A stretch of 64,000 nt of DNA, from assembly GCA_002844335.1 (NCBI GenBank), contig CP019154.1, positions 2,666,001 through 2,730,000 of the forward strand. The letters are read 5' to 3'. Below are positions 62,184 through 64,000 of this stretch, one piece after another. The notes under the pieces are model-generated. The model did no database searches, was not told the DNA's origin, and worked only from the letters and a program-made list of their open reading frames with translations. The translations under genes were made by a program, and so were the position numbers. The number at the start of each line of letters is the position of its first letter. Within the stretch, counting starts at the first letter, position 1. This DNA is from Haloarcula taiwanensis (lineage in GTDB: Archaea > Halobacteriota > Halobacteria > Halobacteriales > Haloarculaceae).

Positions 62184-64000
62184 ATGAAACTTGAACAACG
62201 TCTCCCAGATATCGTCCGACAAACGTATCTCCGGAAGTTGGCGCTTATCATTCTCTGTATCGCCCTGCTCGTTGCGGGCGTCAGCGTCACCGCGGAGCGG
62301 ACGGTTGCAGACGAGCTGACAGAACAGCGTGAAAACGAACTCCAGACCGGGGCCGTCCAGACGGCTACGACAACAGCTGACTGGGTCCGTAGCCAGCGCA
62401 ACGCCGCTCGAACCCTCTCAACGCTGTCTGACGTTCAGGAGGGAAGCCCGACGATGATCCGTGGCGCGTTACAGCGGCAAGCGTTCTACCAGCCGGAGTC
62501 AGTGTACGCCATCCACTACGTTAACGAAGAGACACTGGAGATCAAGGAATCGTCACTGAGCGACCGACGGGAGACGTCGCTCCAGACGGGCGACTTCGAG
62601 TGGGAGGGCGGGAGCCTCTCGGTCACCGGGTCGAACTCCGTCGATATGTCGAAAGTGTACACCTATGAGGGAGGGAAGTACATCGCCTTCGCAAGCCCAG
62701 TCGCCCGAAGCGACAAACTGGTCGTCGTGGTCCACAACGTGACTGCACGGACGGCCCAATTCCGTAACTCAATCGAGGGCGGTGAGACACGGATCGTCCG
62801 ACAGGACGGGACGGTCCAGTTCGCCGAGGACGCATCGACCATCGGCACCCAGTACAACGTCTCCGCCAACCTGACCGCACTCACAGCGGAAGATAGCGGC
62901 GTGGCCAGAAGCGGGTCGTTCCTGATCGCCGCGGAGTCTGTCGATGACACGCCGTGGATCGTGATCAAGCAGGCCCCGAAATCGACCGCCTTCGCCCTCC
63001 GCGACAGTATTCAGGGGAGCTTCGTCGCCATCATCGGTGTTTCACTGGCCGGGTTCGCACTCATCGGCGTCCTCGTCGGTCGCGGGATCATGCAGTCGCT
63101 CAGGCGACTCTCGACACAGGCGGAAGCCCTCGCAGTGGGCAACTTCGACACCGACATCGAGCAGTCAGACCGCCTCGATGAGGTCGGCGATGTCCAGAAC
63201 GCATTCTACGAGATGAAGACGTATCTCGATACCGTCGCCGCACAGGCTGACGCGCTCTCCAGACAGGCGTTCGACGACCCGGCGCTCGACAAGGACGTGC
63301 CCGGCCAGCTCGGTTCGTCGCTATCGAGCATGCACGGGAACCTCGAATCGTTCATCAGCGACCTCGAACAGGCCCAGCAGGAGGCCGAAGAGTCCAAGGC
63401 AGAGGCAGAAGAGATAGCAGAAACCCTCGAACAGCAGGCCGAGGAGTTCTCGGCCGTGATGCGGAAGGCGGCCGACGGCGACCTCACCCAGCGGCTCGAC
63501 ACCGACACTGACAACGACGCGATGGCCAACATCGCCACCGCGTTCAACGATATGCTCGCCCAGCTCGGCCAGACAGTCATGCGTATCCGTGAGTTTGCCG
63601 ACGACGTCGACGGCTCCGCAGACCAGATCACCGCAAGCGCCACCGAGGTCCGGAGCGCCAGCGAAGAGGTCAGCGAATCCGTCCAGGAGATCGCCGACGG
63701 CGCGGAGACACAGTACGAGAACATCGAGGAGACGGTCGACGAGATGTCGGGCCTCTCCGCAACGGTCGAAGAGGTCGCAGCGCAGGCCGACGAGGTTGCG
63801 GCCACGTCGGACGAGGCCGCCGAGATCGGCGAAACCGGCAGCGAGCGTGCTTCTGAGGCCATCGATGTGATGAACGACATCGAGACGCGAGCCGACGAAA
63901 CAATCGACCGCGTCGAGTCACTCGACGAGGAGATGGAGCAGATCGGGGACATCGTCGACCTCATCGACGACATCGCAGAGCAGACGAACATGCTCGCGCT
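62184..64000 (+). CDS. Methyl-accepting chemotaxis transducer (cut by window end)
   Basis: 605 codons from ATG (MKLEQRLPDIVRQTYLRKLA) to the window edge with no stop. TM1 is at about 18-38 (LALIILCIALLVAGVSV). An extracellular sensor region follows to about 270, then TM2 (FVAIIGVSLAGFALIGVLVG, about 274-293), two HAMP-type segments, and the beginning of the coiled-coil signalling domain (DGDLTQRLDTDTDNDAMANIATAFNDML, SVQEIADGAETQYENIEETVDEM). The conserved hairpin tip lies beyond the window. It reports an external stimulus to CheA. Which ligand is unknown. Confidence 0.9.
   Translation, partial: MKLEQRLPDIVRQTYLRKLALIILCIALLVAGVSVTAERTVADELTEQRENELQTGAVQTATTTADWVRSQRNAARTLSTLSDVQEGSPTMIRGALQRQAFYQPESVYAIHYVNEETLEIKESSLSDRRETSLQTGDFEWEGGSLSVTGSNSVDMSKVYTYEGGKYIAFASPVARSDKLVVVVHNVTARTAQFRNSIEGGETRIVRQDGTVQFAEDASTIGTQYNVSANLTALTAEDSGVARSGSFLIAAESVDDTPWIVIKQAPKSTAFALRDSIQGSFVAIIGVSLAGFALIGVLVGRGIMQSLRRLSTQAEALAVGNFDTDIEQSDRLDEVGDVQNAFYEMKTYLDTVAAQADALSRQAFDDPALDKDVPGQLGSSLSSMHGNLESFISDLEQAQQEAEESKAEAEEIAETLEQQAEEFSAVMRKAADGDLTQRLDTDTDNDAMANIATAFNDMLAQLGQTVMRIREFADDVDGSADQITASATEVRSASEEVSESVQEIADGAETQYENIEETVDEMSGLSATVEEVAAQADEVAATSDEAAEIGETGSERASEAIDVMNDIETRADETIDRVESLDEEMEQIGDIVDLIDDIAEQTNMLA

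Overview
The window is haloarchaeal chromosome. Proteins are very acidic, coding DNA is GC-rich, start codons lie close to TATA-like boxes, and signal peptides are of the twin-arginine type. Archaeal markers include ribosomal proteins L10e, S10, S7 and S12, EF-1A, EF-2, TrmB, NOG1, Orc1/Cdc6 and a halobacterial-type transducer. A Haloarcula-like genus is likely, but this was not checked by alignment.

Layout. (1) 1-9314 is a malto-oligosaccharide cluster: ABC importer (permeases, binding lipoprotein, ATPase), a GH13 and a GH15 hydrolase, and a TrmB regulator. (2) 9348-26117 is core chromosome: a pilin, a glutathionyl-hydroquinone-reductase-like protein, L10e, a stress protein, gap and pgk, riboflavin synthase, PrsW, PdxT, HisE, a sensor kinase, NOG1 and EngB GTPases, and two membrane or secreted proteins (SIMPL, DUF389). 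A 48-residue gene overlaps the tail of pgk. (3) 26225-44290 is an integrated element of about 18 kb, bounded by an exact 15-bp direct repeat that includes the 3' end of a tRNA-Ala(CGC). (4) 44350-64000 is core again: S10, EF-1A, homoserine dehydrogenase, an ACT protein, a protease-like pseudoenzyme, EF-2, a Cys/Met PLP enzyme, an HEXXH protein, a large sensor kinase, the biotin transporter, a sugar dehydrogenase, S7, S12 and a transducer cut by the window end.

The element looks like a temperate pleolipovirus provirus. Its middle carries a contiguous + strand block: a small multi-TM protein, a 597-residue signal-peptide and C-terminal-anchor spike, two membrane proteins and a P-loop NTPase. 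This is the order of the conserved VP3-VP4-ORF-ORF-NTPase block of that family. The left end has the integrase in an overlapping operon with a 40-residue Cys protein, divergent from a winged-helix repressor, with a perfect 18-bp palindrome between them. The right end has a leftward operon of four overlapping small or large DNA-binding-type genes.

Inserted in the element is an AT-richer module (about 30.5-34.9 kb). It holds a C5-cytosine methyltransferase, two different PD-(D/E)XK endonuclease candidates, a winged-helix regulator, and a DNA glycosylase with Tyr where endonuclease III has Lys, as in thymine-mismatch glycosylase Mig.Mth. This reads as a self-contained restriction-modification system with its own repair enzyme for deaminated 5-methylcytosine, carried by a membrane-vesicle virus. 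A 15-bp exact repeat lies upstream of both leftward operons of the module. A hairpin whose loop holds three tandem GCCCACR heptamers (35343-35382) is the best candidate for a viral replication or nick site.
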